Shown here: positions 1-9,294 of the stretch, piece by piece | Position numbering within the stretch: the first letter of the stretch is position 1 | How the letters are laid out: each line of letters starts with the position of its first letter | DNA from: CAZNPL01 sp964574815 | GTDB lineage: Bacteria; Planctomycetota; Phycisphaerae; UBA1845 | DNA: 64,000 bases | NCBI GenBank assembly: GCA_964574815.1 | Contig: CAZNPL010000025.1 | Span: 34,188 to 98,187, forward strand | Direction: 5' to 3' | Position numbers and translations under genes: made by a program | The notes under the pieces: model-generated | Databases searched by the model: none | Seen by the model: the letters and a program-made list of their open reading frames with translations, nothing else | What the model was told of the DNA's origin: nothing

Positions 1-1655
1 TCCTGCGGCGATGCCTCCCACGCCGCCAGCGCGTCCCGCCGCTTGCGGAAGTAGAACTGGTTCAAACGCGTGCAGAATTCCGTGTACTTGCCCCAGACCT
101 CACGCTCCGCCCGCTGCCACTCGCGTGGGTGCATCCCGCTGAAGGCGGCCACGTACAAGTCCCAAGTGTTCCCGAGATTCGTCGAGTTGCCGATTGGCGT
201 GATGTAGATGCGGTCATAACGATCGGCGTGATCGCGCAGCCACTTACCCAGCGCCACCCACTCCGGCTGATGAAACGCCCGCTGCAAATCCGGCCGCGAC
301 AGATACCGCACGACATACGAGCCGCCGAAGCCCAGAATCACCACGCCCATCAACACGGCCGCCACACGGCTCCAATGCTCCTGTCGCGCCGCACTAAGCC
401 CGCCGCGGCGACATCGATCCAACAATGACAGCACCCACCGACCCGCCTGCACCATGCCCACGCCCGAGATCATCGGTAAAAGAACTGCACAGCCGGACGC
501 CCGCAAAGAATGCGGACTGGTCCGGCTTACTGCCGCCGGTGCAATGCTCGCCAGAACGCCGAGCAACAGCACGGCCCGATCCACCGGCGACCAACCCGCC
601 CGAGGCCGGATCAACGACACAAACCCGATGTAAAGGAACGGCAGCGCCGCGGCCGACAGCCGACTCACCAGCAGCTCGTGCTTGTCACCGAAACTCAGAA
701 ACAGATCATCCGGGTTCAGGTTGGCCGCAACGTTCCGGACAAACGTGCCGATCGCATCAAACCAGTCGTAAGCGTGGAACCACAACGCACTCGCCCGGCT
801 CAAAAAAGTGTGCGGATCGACCAGAAACACGTAGAGCTGGGGCGCCGCCCCGAGACCCACCGATACGACGAACAGCGCCAGCACCCTGGCCCGTGCCGGC
901 CATCGCAACGCCGTCCGGTGCCCGACGCTCAAAATGAGTCCCGCGCCGATCGTCGCGAAGATCAGCGCCGACAGTCGCGTTGCACCGTAAGCGTTCGCCG
1001 AGAAGCCCGTGACCAGCCCCGCCCCAACCCATCGCCAGTAGCCAACCTTTCCACTGCGCAACTGCTCACCCGCCTCCCGAAGGAGCAGGACAATGCACAC
1101 GCAGAAAAACCCCGGCAACGCCGCACCTTCATGACCCGAGCGCGAAAACAGAACGTGCCACGGGCTCACCGCCAGCAGCAGCATGGTCAACAGCGCCCCC
1201 CGATCGCCCAGCGTCCGCCGCCCCCACACGCCGACGAGTATCACACCCGCCACGCCTAGAACAGCCGCCACACCCCGGCAGCCCGCAACCGTAAACCCCA
1301 CGAACCATGACGGAATGGCGCACAGCCACGCCATCAGCGCCGGCCGATTGTCGCGCGGACCATTGCCGTAACACAAAATGGGCCACTTGCGCCCGGCCCG
1401 ATCGGCCCCGGTCTCCGCGATGCTCCAGCCGTCGTACATGTTCGACAGCTCGTCCCAGTTCACCGGAGCCGGGTACTGGTCCGACGCCGCAAAACGCAGG
1501 AACCCCGCCAAAACCAGGACGGCCGACACCAAAGTGACCCCGCGCATACCGACACGACGCACGGCAAGCCCCCCAGACTCCGCGCCAACACGATCCACCG
1601 ACGGACCGGCGCGCGACGATCGCTCATTCGTGGCCGCAGCCGAGTTCCAGCACAT
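1..1655 (-). CDS. GT39-like membrane glycosyltransferase, third tandem copy, cut by window edge
   Basis: The reading frame is open from position 1655 to the left edge with no internal stop. It aligns along its whole length with the two genes upstream, so it is the last of three tandem paralogues. About 20 C-terminal residues lie outside the window. The N-terminal part carries the segment PVNWDELSNMYDGWSIAE, whose acidic residues sit where GT-C enzymes of the GT39/ArnT group have their catalytic aspartate, followed by many hydrophobic helices. Family knowledge suggests transfer of sugar from a polyprenyl-phosphate donor on the outer face of the inner membrane. The acceptor is unknown. The ATG at 1655 lies inside the end of the previous gene, implying translational coupling. 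An in-frame ATG at 1547 is an alternative start. Confidence 0.75.
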   Translation of the reverse strand, partial: MCWNSAAATNERSSRAGPSVDRVGAESGGLAVRRVGMRGVTLVSAVLVLAGFLRFAASDQYPAPVNWDELSNMYDGWSIAETGADRAGRKWPILCYGNGPRDNRPALMAWLCAIPSWFVGFTVAGCRGVAAVLGVAGVILVGVWGRRTLGDRGALLTMLLLAVSPWHVLFSRSGHEGAALPGFFCVCIVLLLREAGEQLRSGKVGYWRWVGAGLVTGFSANAYGATRLSALIFATIGAGLILSVGHRTALRWPARARVLALFVVSVGLGAAPQLYVFLVDPHTFLSRASALWFHAYDWFDAIGTFVRNVAANLNPDDLFLSFGDKHELLVSRLSAAALPFLYIGFVSLIRPRAGWSPVDRAVLLLGVLASIAPAAVSRTSPHSLRASGCAVLLPMISGVGMVQAGRWVLSLLDRCRRGGLSAARQEHWSRVAAVLMGVVILGFGGSYVVRYLSRPDLQRAFHQPEWVALGKWLRDHADRYDRIYITPIGNSTNLGNTWDLYVAAFSGMHPREWQRAEREVWGKYTEFCTRLNQFYFRKRRDALAAWEASPQ

Positions 1656-3342
1656 CACTTCGCAAGTAGTCCGTCACCAGCCAGCATTCATCCTGGCCTG
1701 ACTCTTCCCAGGCTTCCAGTGCTTCCCACCGCTTACGCGCATAAAACTGATTGAGGCGCACGCAGGCATCCGAGTAGCGGCCCCATACGTCCCGCTCCGC
1801 GCGCTGCCATTCACTGGGGTGCATTCCACTGAACGCGGCCACGTAGAGATCCCACCCGATACCGTATTTCGATTCATTTCCGACCGGCGTGATGTACACC
1901 CGGTCGTAGCGCTGAGTGCGACCGATCAGCCACTTACCCATCGCCACCCAATCCGGTTGACTCAACGCATTTTGCAGATCCGGGCGCGAGAGATACCGCA
2001 CGACGTACGAACCACCGAATACCAGAATCACGCCGGCCATCAGTATGGCGGCGCCATTGCTCCAGATGCGTCCTCGCTGTGACGGAGCCCGTTCACCCCA
2101 CAGCCGGCTCCACAACGCCATGGCCCATCGGCCCGTTTGAACCATGCCCAGACCCGAGATCATGGGCAGCAGAACCGAACAGCCGGAAGCCCTGAACGCG
2201 TGCGGATTGGTGCGCGTCAATGCCGCCGGCGCGATGCACGCCAGGACACCCACCAGCAGTAGCGCCCGATCCACGACCGACCAACCGGTCCGCGGCCACA
2301 TCAACGATAACAGCCCGACATACAGGAACGGCATCGCCGCGGCCGACAGACACCCCATCAATTGCCGTTGCTCGCCAAAACTCAGAAACAGATAAACGGG
2401 ATCCAGGTGCGCCGCCACGTTCTCGACGAACGTCTCAACCGCATCGAGCCAGTCGAACGGGTGGAATCGCACCCTTTCGGCCCGGGCAAAGAACATCTCC
2501 CGATCGGTCAGGAACACATAGATTTGGGGCGCCGCTCCGATTCCGACGGCCAGGATGAACAGCGTCAGGACCTTGGCCCGGGCAGGCCAACGCAACGCCG
2601 AACGGTGTCCCATGCCCAAGGCGAGCCCCGCACCGAGCAGCGCGAAAATCAGTGCCGTTAGACGCATCCCGGCGTATGAGTTGGTTGAAAACCCCGTCAC
2701 CAACCCCGCTCCGGCCCAGAGCCAATACGCCGCCTTTCCCTCCCGCAATCGCTCGCCGGCCTCACGAACCAGCAGGATCGTCAACACGCAAAAGAATCCC
2801 GGCAGCGCCGCTCCCTCAATCGCCCAGCGCGAAAACAGGAGATGCCAGGGGCTCAGCGCCAACAGAAGCATCGTCAGCAGCGCCCCGCGAAAGCCCAGGA
2901 CCCGCCAGCCCCACACCCCGACGAGCAGCACGCTAATCAGCCCGAAAACCGCCGACACGCCCCGGCAGCCGACGACGGTAAAACCAACAAACCATGAGGG
3001 AACCGCGCAGAGCCACGCCATCAACGCCGGACGATTGTCGCTCAGTCCGCCTGCGTAGCAGATAATGGGCCACTTGCGGCCGGCCCGCTCCGCCCCCGTC
3101 TCGGCAATGCTCCAGCCGTCGTACATGTTCGACAGCTCGTCCGGATTGACCGGCGTGGGATACCGTTCCAACGCCGCAAAGCGCAGGAACCCGGCCAACA
3201 CCAGGATGGCTGACATCAGGAGAGCTTCGCGCGTGCCGAACGCTCGTCGCCGACTTGACGCAGCCTCCGCCGGAGCACGACCTCCCGGCGGCTCCGTGTG
3301 CGGCGATCGTTCATTTTTCGTGGCAGCCGAGTTCCAGCTCAT
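1624..3342 (-). CDS. GT39-like membrane glycosyltransferase, second tandem copy
   Basis: This 572-residue multi-pass membrane protein is the middle member of a tandem trio. A first helix (about residues 42-52) is followed by the loop PVNPDELSNMYDGWSIAE with conserved acidic residues, as in GT-C glycosyltransferases of the PMT/ArnT group. Roughly ten further hydrophobic segments follow, then a soluble C-terminal part containing SGMHPSEWQRAERDVWGRY, shared by all three copies. The start at 3342 overlaps the end of the upstream gene by about 30 bases. An internal ATG at 3216 would remove a poorly conserved, charged N-terminal segment and is a credible alternative. Function is inferred from the fold class. 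Donor and acceptor cannot be told from sequence. Confidence 0.75.
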   Translation of the reverse strand: MSWNSAATKNERSPHTEPPGGRAPAEAASSRRRAFGTREALLMSAILVLAGFLRFAALERYPTPVNPDELSNMYDGWSIAETGAERAGRKWPIICYAGGLSDNRPALMAWLCAVPSWFVGFTVVGCRGVSAVFGLISVLLVGVWGWRVLGFRGALLTMLLLALSPWHLLFSRWAIEGAALPGFFCVLTILLVREAGERLREGKAAYWLWAGAGLVTGFSTNSYAGMRLTALIFALLGAGLALGMGHRSALRWPARAKVLTLFILAVGIGAAPQIYVFLTDREMFFARAERVRFHPFDWLDAVETFVENVAAHLDPVYLFLSFGEQRQLMGCLSAAAMPFLYVGLLSLMWPRTGWSVVDRALLLVGVLACIAPAALTRTNPHAFRASGCSVLLPMISGLGMVQTGRWAMALWSRLWGERAPSQRGRIWSNGAAILMAGVILVFGGSYVVRYLSRPDLQNALSQPDWVAMGKWLIGRTQRYDRVYITPVGNESKYGIGWDLYVAAFSGMHPSEWQRAERDVWGRYSDACVRLNQFYARKRWEALEAWEESGQDECWLVTDYLRSDVLELGCGHE

Positions 3343-4966
3343 AGTTCCGCAGATAGTCCGTGACCAGCCAGCACTCGTCCCGGCGGGACTCCTCCCACGC
3401 CTTCAACGCGTCTCGCCGCTTGTGGAAATAGAACTGGTTCAAGCGCGTGCAGAAATCCGAGTATCGACCCCATACCTCGCGCTCCGCCCGCTGCCATTCA
3501 CGCGGATGCATACCGCTGAATGCGGCTACATACAGATCCCGCGCCTGGCCGTAGTCCGACGAATCTCCGACGGGCGCGATGTAGATCCGGTCGTAGCGCT
3601 CGGCACGATCGCCCAGCCACTTACCCAGCGCCACCCATTCCGGCTGACTGAACACCTTCTGCAAATCCGGGCGCGAGAGATACCGCACGACGTACGAGAC
3701 GCCGAACGTCAGGATCACCCCGGCCATCACAAAGGCGGCACGATTGTACCGGCGTCTCAGCCGTTCTGATGCCACTCCTTCGTCCCGCCGCCGCGCCCAC
3801 CATGCCGATAGCCACCGGCCTGTTTGAATCATGCCCAGGCCCGAGATCATCGGGAGCAGGACGGCACATGCGGAGGCCCTGTATGTATGCGGATTCGTCC
3901 GCGTGATCGCCGCCGGTGCGATGCACGCCAGGACACCGGCCAAGAGCAACACCCGATCCACCGCCGACCAGTCTGTTCGCCGCCACATCAGCGACACCAG
4001 TCCGACGTAGAGGAACGGCAAGGCCGCAGCCGACAGACGGCCCACGGAAAGTTCGTGCGCTTCGCCGAAGCTCAGGAACAGGTAAACCGGCTCGAGGTTG
4101 GCGCCCACGTTCCGCACAAGGGTCTCGACCGCATCCCACCAGTTGTAGGCGTGGAATCGCACCATACCGGCTCTCGCCAGAAACGTCGGCGGATCGGCCA
4201 GAAACACGTAGAGTTGAGGCGCCGCTCCGATTGCGACAGCGACTGCAAACACCGCCAGCACTCTTCCGCGTGTCAACCATCGCGCCGTGGTCCGGTGGCC
4301 CACGCCAAGGGCGAGTCCCGCGGCGACAATCGCGAAGATCAGGGCCGACAATCGCATACTGCTGTTGGCGTTGGTCGAGAAGCCTGTCACCAGCCCCGCC
4401 GCAGTCCACCGCCAATACGCCGTCCTTCCTTCGCGCAACCGCTCGCCGGCCTCGCGGATCAACAGAACGGTGCACACACAAAAAAAGCCCGGCAGCGCTG
4501 CAGATTCGACCGCCGAACGCGAAAACAGAACGTGCCACGGGCTCACCGCCAGCAGCAGCATCGTCAGCAGCGCCCCCCGATACCCCAGCACTCGCCGGCC
4601 CCAGACGCCGACGAGCATGACGGTCACCACGCCCACCAGAGCCGCCACCCCCCGGCAACCCGCAACCGTAAAACCCGCGAACCAGGAGGGCACCGCGCAC
4701 AGCCACGCCATCAGCGCCGGACGATGGTCGCGCGGGCCGCCCGCGTAGCAGATGATGGGCCACTTGTCGCCCGCCCGGTCGGCACCGGTCTCGGCAATCG
4801 ACCAGCCGTCATACATGTTCGACAGCTCATCCCAGTTCACCGGAACCGGGTAATCGTCAAGCCCCGTAAAGCGCAAAACCCCTGCCAGCACCAGGACGGC
4901 CACAAAAAGCCAAGCCCGCCGCCATCTCCACTTGCCACGCATCTCGATGTTGAGCCGGCCGCACAT
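3311..4966 (-). CDS. GT39-like membrane glycosyltransferase, first tandem copy
   Basis: This 551-residue polytopic membrane protein is the promoter-proximal member of the trio. The loop PVNWDELSNMYDGWSIAE after the first helix, and the C-terminal block SGMHPREWQRAEREVWGRY, match the other two copies. The family resemblance is to GT-C glycosyltransferases (GT39/ArnT, PF02366/PF13231 type) that use lipid-linked sugars at the outer face of the inner membrane. Two ATG codons (4966 and 4942) could serve as start. Neither has a strong ribosome binding site, and the later one begins just before the basic residues flanking the first helix. The three genes are head-to-tail with overlapping ends, so they probably form one transcript. 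Confidence 0.75.
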   Translation of the reverse strand: MCGRLNIEMRGKWRWRRAWLFVAVLVLAGVLRFTGLDDYPVPVNWDELSNMYDGWSIAETGADRAGDKWPIICYAGGPRDHRPALMAWLCAVPSWFAGFTVAGCRGVAALVGVVTVMLVGVWGRRVLGYRGALLTMLLLAVSPWHVLFSRSAVESAALPGFFCVCTVLLIREAGERLREGRTAYWRWTAAGLVTGFSTNANSSMRLSALIFAIVAAGLALGVGHRTTARWLTRGRVLAVFAVAVAIGAAPQLYVFLADPPTFLARAGMVRFHAYNWWDAVETLVRNVGANLEPVYLFLSFGEAHELSVGRLSAAALPFLYVGLVSLMWRRTDWSAVDRVLLLAGVLACIAPAAITRTNPHTYRASACAVLLPMISGLGMIQTGRWLSAWWARRRDEGVASERLRRRYNRAAFVMAGVILTFGVSYVVRYLSRPDLQKVFSQPEWVALGKWLGDRAERYDRIYIAPVGDSSDYGQARDLYVAAFSGMHPREWQRAEREVWGRYSDFCTRLNQFYFHKRRDALKAWEESRRDECWLVTDYLRNYELELGCHEK

Positions 4967-5338
4967 GAATCTCGAGGCCCCGTCGTCAAAGTCCCCATCC
5001 AGCGCGACGCGATGGACGGCAGACGGACCTCATGAGACCACGCGCAGTTCACATTGACAAGCGAATCAGGAACTGGTGACGGACGTCGAGATAGGCCAAA
5101 ACGCCCCGGCTCGACCCTCGTTTCATGCAAAGCCCGAGTCGAACGAGAGACTCAGCCGCGGGGAAAGTCGCAATCGGCTGGCTGACATGGCACGCGCATT
5201 ACCGCTCAGCGCCTCTGTCCGCCGTCAGGAGGCCGACCCTGGCGGGAGCATGGACGTCGCCTTCTGCGCGAGCACACGCGAAGCGGCCCAACTTGCTCGC
5301 TGGCGACAGGTTGGCCATCCACTTCGCGCCCCAGCCCG
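4967..5338. other. Intergenic stretch with no recognised gene
   Basis: This is the space between the RCC1-repeat gene and the glycosyltransferase trio, both on the minus strand. It should hold the promoter of the trio, but I see no convincing -35/-10 pair and no RNA gene. Open frames here lack family resemblance. Confidence 0.4.
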
Positions 5339-7630
5339 TTAGTATGGCGGCGCACTCCCCGGCGCCGGATCTTCCAGGCAGGGATTCGGCGTGCAACTCG
5401 ATACTCCCGGCAGATACACGCCGCCTGCATCCAGACACGACATTACCCCCGGCGCGATTGTGCACGTGTCCAGCAATGCGCCGGTGCAACACGCGTTATC
5501 TCCACAACAGGGATCTATCCCACTGATCGCGTCAAGCACCGCAATCACGTCAAAGAGATTCGCGACATCGTTTCCTTCGCACGGGTGAATGTCTGCCTGA
5601 TCGGGCGTGCAAGAGCCTTGAAAGCCTCCTATGAGATCTAAGATACGAAATATGTCGAATAGCCCTCTGACTCCGTCCTCGCTGACATCGCCATAAATCC
5701 GCGTTGTGTGCGCACAGCCGTCGGGGCCCGGAAAATCAGTGGTGCAAACGTTCTCGTCGTTGCAGCCCACGAACAGCGCCAGGCTGTGACCGCCGCCACC
5801 CGATACCACCGAAAAGCCCGAGTAAGGCTCCGGCACGTTGCACTGCCCGTCAGAGTTGTCGCCCCAGGCCACGTACAAACGGTTCGCCTTGGTGGCCAGG
5901 CTGTGGTAGCGACCCGCGCCGATGACCACGAAATCTCCGTTCGGCGCCGGCACGTCGCATTGCCCCGAGTCGTTTCGACCCCACGCCACGATGGTGCGAT
6001 CGGCCTTGAGCCCCAGGCTGTGCTCGCCGCCCGCCGCGATCGCCGTGAAGTCCGCGTTCGGCGCCGGCACGTCGCACTGACCGTACGTGTTGTCACCCCA
6101 CGTGACGATCGAGCCGTCGGATTTCAATCCCAGGCTGTGGGCATCGCCGCCCGCGATGGCCATGAAGTCGCTGTTGGGTGCGGGGACGTCGGTTTGCCCG
6201 GAAGCGTTGTCACCCCACGAAACAACAGACGTATCCGCTTTGAGTCCAAGACTGTGATTGGCCCCCGCCGCAACCGCGGTGAAATCGCCGTTGGGCGCCG
6301 GTACGTCGCCCTGACCGTAAGCGTTGCTGCCCCACGTAACGATTGACGCATCGGCCTTGAGCCCCAGACTGTGAGCATCGCCCGCCGCGATGGCCGTGAA
6401 GTCCGCATTCGGCGCCGGCACGTCGCACTGACCGTCGCTGTTGCTGCCCCATGCCACGACCGACCCCTCGACTTTGAGCCCCAGGCTGTGGTCGCCACCT
6501 GCCGCGGCGGCGGTATGATCGGCCGGTTGCGGAGGCACTGCGCATTGTGAAGTATTGTAGCCATTGCATCCCCAGGCAACGATGGTTCCGTAGGTCTTTA
6601 CCCCCAGACTGTGCCCGTCGCCCCCCGCGATCGCCATGTAGTTCGAATTCGGCTCCTTCACATCACACTGACCGCGCTCGTTGGCCCCCCACGCCACGAT
6701 CGAGCCGTCGGACTTCAGGCCGAGGCTGTGGCCTACGCCCGCGGCTATCGCCACAAAGTCGCCATTGGGTGCCGGCACGTCGCATCGACCGTCGCTGTTG
6801 TAACCCCACGCGACGATCGAGCCGTCGGACTTCAAACCCAGGCCGTGGTATCCGCCACCCGCGACGCTCACGAAGTTGGCATTGGGCTCAGGCACGTCGC
6901 ATTGACCCACGGAGTTGTCACCCCACGCTACGATCGAGCCGTCGGACTTTAGAGCCAGACTGTGGTATGCGCCTCCCGCAATCGCCACAAAGTCACCATT
7001 GGGTGCCGGCACGTCGCATTGACCGTCGCTGTTGGCACCCCATGCGACGACCGAGCCGTCGGACTTCAAACCCAGACTGTGGTATCCGCCCCCCGCGACG
7101 CTCACGAAGTTGGCATTGGGCTCGGGCACGTCGCATTGACCGCGCTCGTTGTCACCCCACGCTACGATCGAGCCGTCAACCTTCAACCCAATACTATGTC
7201 TGTAGCCCGCACCGATGCCGACGAAATCGGCATTGGGCTCAGGGACATAGGTTGCACCATAATTATTAATTCCCCACGCCACGATCATCCCGCCGATTGT
7301 CAACCCAAGACTGTGGTGCTGCCCGGCTGCAACGGCCGTTGCGTAGGTTCCCGGCGCGGCGCTTTGCAGATGGTCGTTCCGACCCCGCGCCACGATCGCC
7401 CCGCTTTCTGCGGGCGGGTAATCTCGACTGACGACCACATCCTCCAGGGATTGAACACTGCTCCAGGCTGCGTCGCCGGGGGCCGGCGTGGCTTCGCCGT
7501 GCTCCACGCGCACGCCGCCGCGCTGACGCTTCTGCAACTCGCCCGTCCCGCCAGCTTGACCGAAGGCTGAATCCGCAGCCACCCAACCCAATACCGCGGC
7601 AAATGTAGAGAACAAACCCATCCTGTGCAT
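5339..7630 (-). CDS. Secreted RCC1-repeat protein with dockerin-like C-terminal tail
   Basis: The 763-residue product starts at ATG 7630, which has AGGGAGG just upstream and opens a signal peptide ending near SAFGQA. The open frame continues upstream, but those residues are unlike a protein. The central part is about 13-14 repeats of roughly 43 residues, each with HSLGLKSDGSIVAWG and a QCDVPAPN-like turn. This is typical of RCC1/BNR-type seven-bladed propellers, so two propellers are likely. The C terminus has YGDVSEDGVRGLFDIFRILD and a second half with IHPCEGND and VLDAISGIDPCCGD, resembling the paired calcium loops of type I dockerins. It is followed by a Cys-rich end. An exported binding or surface protein is the best guess. 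The ligand is unknown. Confidence 0.85.
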   Translation of the reverse strand: MHRMGLFSTFAAVLGWVAADSAFGQAGGTGELQKRQRGGVRVEHGEATPAPGDAAWSSVQSLEDVVVSRDYPPAESGAIVARGRNDHLQSAAPGTYATAVAAGQHHSLGLTIGGMIVAWGINNYGATYVPEPNADFVGIGAGYRHSIGLKVDGSIVAWGDNERGQCDVPEPNANFVSVAGGGYHSLGLKSDGSVVAWGANSDGQCDVPAPNGDFVAIAGGAYHSLALKSDGSIVAWGDNSVGQCDVPEPNANFVSVAGGGYHGLGLKSDGSIVAWGYNSDGRCDVPAPNGDFVAIAAGVGHSLGLKSDGSIVAWGANERGQCDVKEPNSNYMAIAGGDGHSLGVKTYGTIVAWGCNGYNTSQCAVPPQPADHTAAAAGGDHSLGLKVEGSVVAWGSNSDGQCDVPAPNADFTAIAAGDAHSLGLKADASIVTWGSNAYGQGDVPAPNGDFTAVAAGANHSLGLKADTSVVSWGDNASGQTDVPAPNSDFMAIAGGDAHSLGLKSDGSIVTWGDNTYGQCDVPAPNADFTAIAAGGEHSLGLKADRTIVAWGRNDSGQCDVPAPNGDFVVIGAGRYHSLATKANRLYVAWGDNSDGQCNVPEPYSGFSVVSGGGGHSLALFVGCNDENVCTTDFPGPDGCAHTTRIYGDVSEDGVRGLFDIFRILDLIGGFQGSCTPDQADIHPCEGNDVANLFDVIAVLDAISGIDPCCGDNACCTGALLDTCTIAPGVMSCLDAGGVYLPGVSSCTPNPCLEDPAPGSAPPY
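5860..7290 (-). repeat. Tandem ~129-bp coding repeats of the RCC1 protein
   Basis: About a dozen head-to-tail units of roughly 129 bases (43 codons) are recognisable at nucleotide level through shared phrases such as ccgtcggacttcaa and gccggcacgtcgca. Several adjacent units are nearly identical, pointing to recent duplication or gene conversion within the array. Confidence 0.8.
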
Positions 7631-8240
7631 GGCAAGACCTCCCTTATCTAGACCGCGCTTGGCGAACGACGATCGCCCCGCGACGGCGAACCGCGCAGTC
7701 CGCCATTCTGTTGCGACTTGCTCGTGATCGTGTGAAGTGACGTCCAGTGGTCTCGATCCGCCCCGCTTTGCGGTAACCGCTGATCGTCGTGCAAAGGCCG
7801 GACATGATACACCCGAAGTCGGCCATTCCTGGCAACTTCCATCCCCGCTCGGCCCGTCAAATACTGTACCGCAGGTAAGGATGCGCACACAAGCGCCGAT
7901 TTGGCCCCGGCGGGTCTTTTGCCGCGTGAGACGGTGCCCGCGTCCGAGTGCCACGACCGGTCTGTCAGCCCGTGAGGCTCGGCTGCTGCTTCAGCCCTTA
8001 TGCGCCGGCATGACCCCACGACCGCCGCCATCGACTACGCCTCACGTGGGGTCGGGGGCGTCGAGCACCGGGGCCAACCGGTCCCGACAGCGGTGCCGCC
8101 GCCACCGCGACCCGACAGCGAAAACACAAACTCCTCGCACCCGCCTCGGGGTGCAACGGCAAGCCAGGGCCCTCTACGAAGCCGCCTGACTCCATTTTCA
8201 CTTCAAAAAGGGGCGGATCCGGGCCTCCTGAAAAGATTAC
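7631..8240. other. Intergenic stretch with no recognised gene
   Basis: This divergent region lies between the RCC1-repeat gene (minus) and the GntR-family operon (plus). The frame of the RCC1 gene stays open to 7954 but upstream of 7630 it has no protein-like composition. I see no RNA gene. The promoter of the plus-strand operon begins at 8241. Confidence 0.4.
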
Positions 8241-8269
8241 TTGACAGGTCTGCAAAAATGTATTAGTAT
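8241..8269 (+). promoter_or_regulatory. Sigma-70-type promoter of the GntR-slipin operon
   Basis: TTGACA at 8241-8246 is a perfect -35 box. After exactly 17 bases comes TAGTAT at 8264-8269 as the -10 box. This leaves a leader of about 120 bases before the GntR gene. The -10 overlaps the palindromes described in the next entry. Confidence 0.7.
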
Positions 8270-8290
8270 ACTAGTACAATATTGAACTAG
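8264..8290. promoter_or_regulatory. Palindromic operator overlapping the -10 box, likely bound by the adjacent GntR regulator
   Basis: Two overlapping inverted repeats are visible. TAGTATACTA (8264-8273) is a perfect 10-base palindrome. CTAGTACAATATTGAACTAG (8271-8290) is symmetric at all but one pair of its positions. They cover the -10 box and the likely transcription start. YtrA-type GntR proteins commonly repress their own operon from such sites, so autorepression is inferred. Confidence 0.6.
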
Positions 8291-8398
8291 AACAGTAGGT
8301 TCCTCTGGTGGTGCCGCCGACGGGGCCTGTCTGGCTGTCAAGAATGGCGAGATCGGCTTCTGAGGCGAGCGTGTTCAGCAAGTTGCGGAGCCACTACG

Positions 8399-8785
8399 TT
8401 GACGATTCGATTCGATCTTGACCCCAACAGCGGTGTGCCGTTCTACCGCCAGATCATCGACCAGATCCAGTTCGCGATCGCCGATGGCCGGCTCGGCTGC
8501 GGCGACCGCCTGCCGACGGTACGGCAGCTCGCGGTCGATCTGAAGATCAACCCCAACACGGTGGCGCGGGCCTACCAGGAGCTGGAGATCAGAGGCATTG
8601 TCGACACCCAGATGGGAACCGGAACGTTCATCGGGAGCGGGAAGGTCGAAATCTCGGATATCGATCGAAAGCGAATGCTCGACCAGATCTGCACCGAACT
8701 CCTGTCCCGGGCATCGACCTACGGATTCACGCTGTCGGAAGTGATCAGCGCCCTGAAAGATCGAGAGGAAACGCCGGGCCAATGA
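8399..8785 (+). CDS. GntR-family transcriptional regulator, YtrA-like
   Basis: The 128-residue protein has an N-terminal winged helix with the GntR signature: SGVPFYRQIIDQIQFAIADG, DRLPTVRQLAVDLKINPNTV and ARAYQELEIRGIVDTQMGTGTFI (about residues 11-80). It has a short C-terminal helical tail instead of an effector domain. That size and tail are characteristic of the YtrA subfamily, which usually controls membrane or ABC-transporter genes in the same operon. The start is TTG at 8399 with GGAG a short distance upstream. Its last codons overlap the next gene by ATGA, so the operon is translationally coupled. The palindromic site over its own promoter suggests autoregulation. Confidence 0.85.
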   Translation: MTIRFDLDPNSGVPFYRQIIDQIQFAIADGRLGCGDRLPTVRQLAVDLKINPNTVARAYQELEIRGIVDTQMGTGTFIGSGKVEISDIDRKRMLDQICTELLSRASTYGFTLSEVISALKDREETPGQ

Positions 8786-9294
8786 TCACAAGGTGCGGAC
8801 AATCCGGAGCGTCACGTTGCTTTACGCGATCGCTACGGCAGGCGAGCGGGCCAATCGCCCTGGCGCTGCTCCTGGCGTCGGCGGGCGTGACCGTATGGGT
8901 GGGATTGATCGGGGCGGTCGAGGGTGCGGCCCATCGAGATCTGTTTCATACCGTCCACCCCCGTACGGTCACGGGTGCCACTTGCGGCATCGCATCGCCG
9001 AGACGCGACGCTGCGGCTCCCAATGAGCAGGCGCCAGGTGCCGAGCGCGAACCAGCCCCGGTTGTAAACCGGCAGGATTACTCGCTTCGTTTCACGGGGC
9101 CTGACGGCACAGCAATCGCCTCGGTTGAATGGACTTCTCTGCGAACATCGAGCGGGCCAACAAATACAGACACGGACGCCCCGCCTGTGACAGCCCACAA
9201 CGGTTTTCAGACCATCGCGCTGGCCCTCTTGCCGGCCTGGGCGCTCTTGCGGCGGGGCAAGCAGCGCGCCAATTCGAGGAGGTCAGAGTCATGA
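8782..9294 (+). CDS. Small membrane protein of unknown function between the GntR regulator and slipin
   Basis: The 170-residue product is not recognised. It has one N-terminal hydrophobic stretch (about residues 25-47), a hydrophilic middle rich in Pro, Ala and Thr, and a second hydrophobic stretch near the C terminus followed by a basic RRGKQR tail, which gives a two-helix topology. The gene overlaps the regulator before it and the slipin gene after it, each by ATGA. Retention of both overlaps argues that it is a real gene and that its product works with, or is assembled with, the SPFH protein. No enzymatic motif is visible. Confidence 0.6.
   Translation: MITRCGQSGASRCFTRSLRQASGPIALALLLASAGVTVWVGLIGAVEGAAHRDLFHTVHPRTVTGATCGIASPRRDAAAPNEQAPGAEREPAPVVNRQDYSLRFTGPDGTAIASVEWTSLRTSSGPTNTDTDAPPVTAHNGFQTIALALLPAWALLRRGKQRANSRRSES

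Noticed and set aside
1..1655. Leftmost glycosyltransferase as a pseudogene
   Set aside because: The frame is continuous and keeps all conserved blocks up to the window edge. It only lacks the last residues because the window ends.
7631..7954. N-terminal extension of the RCC1-repeat protein
   Set aside because: The frame is open, but the signal peptide with AGGGAGG upstream begins at 7630. The added residues are Arg-rich and not protein-like. Similar upstream extensions were removed for etfA, acyl-CoA dehydrogenase, the 418-residue protein, slipin, DUF434, ispF, ruvC and the sulfotransferase.
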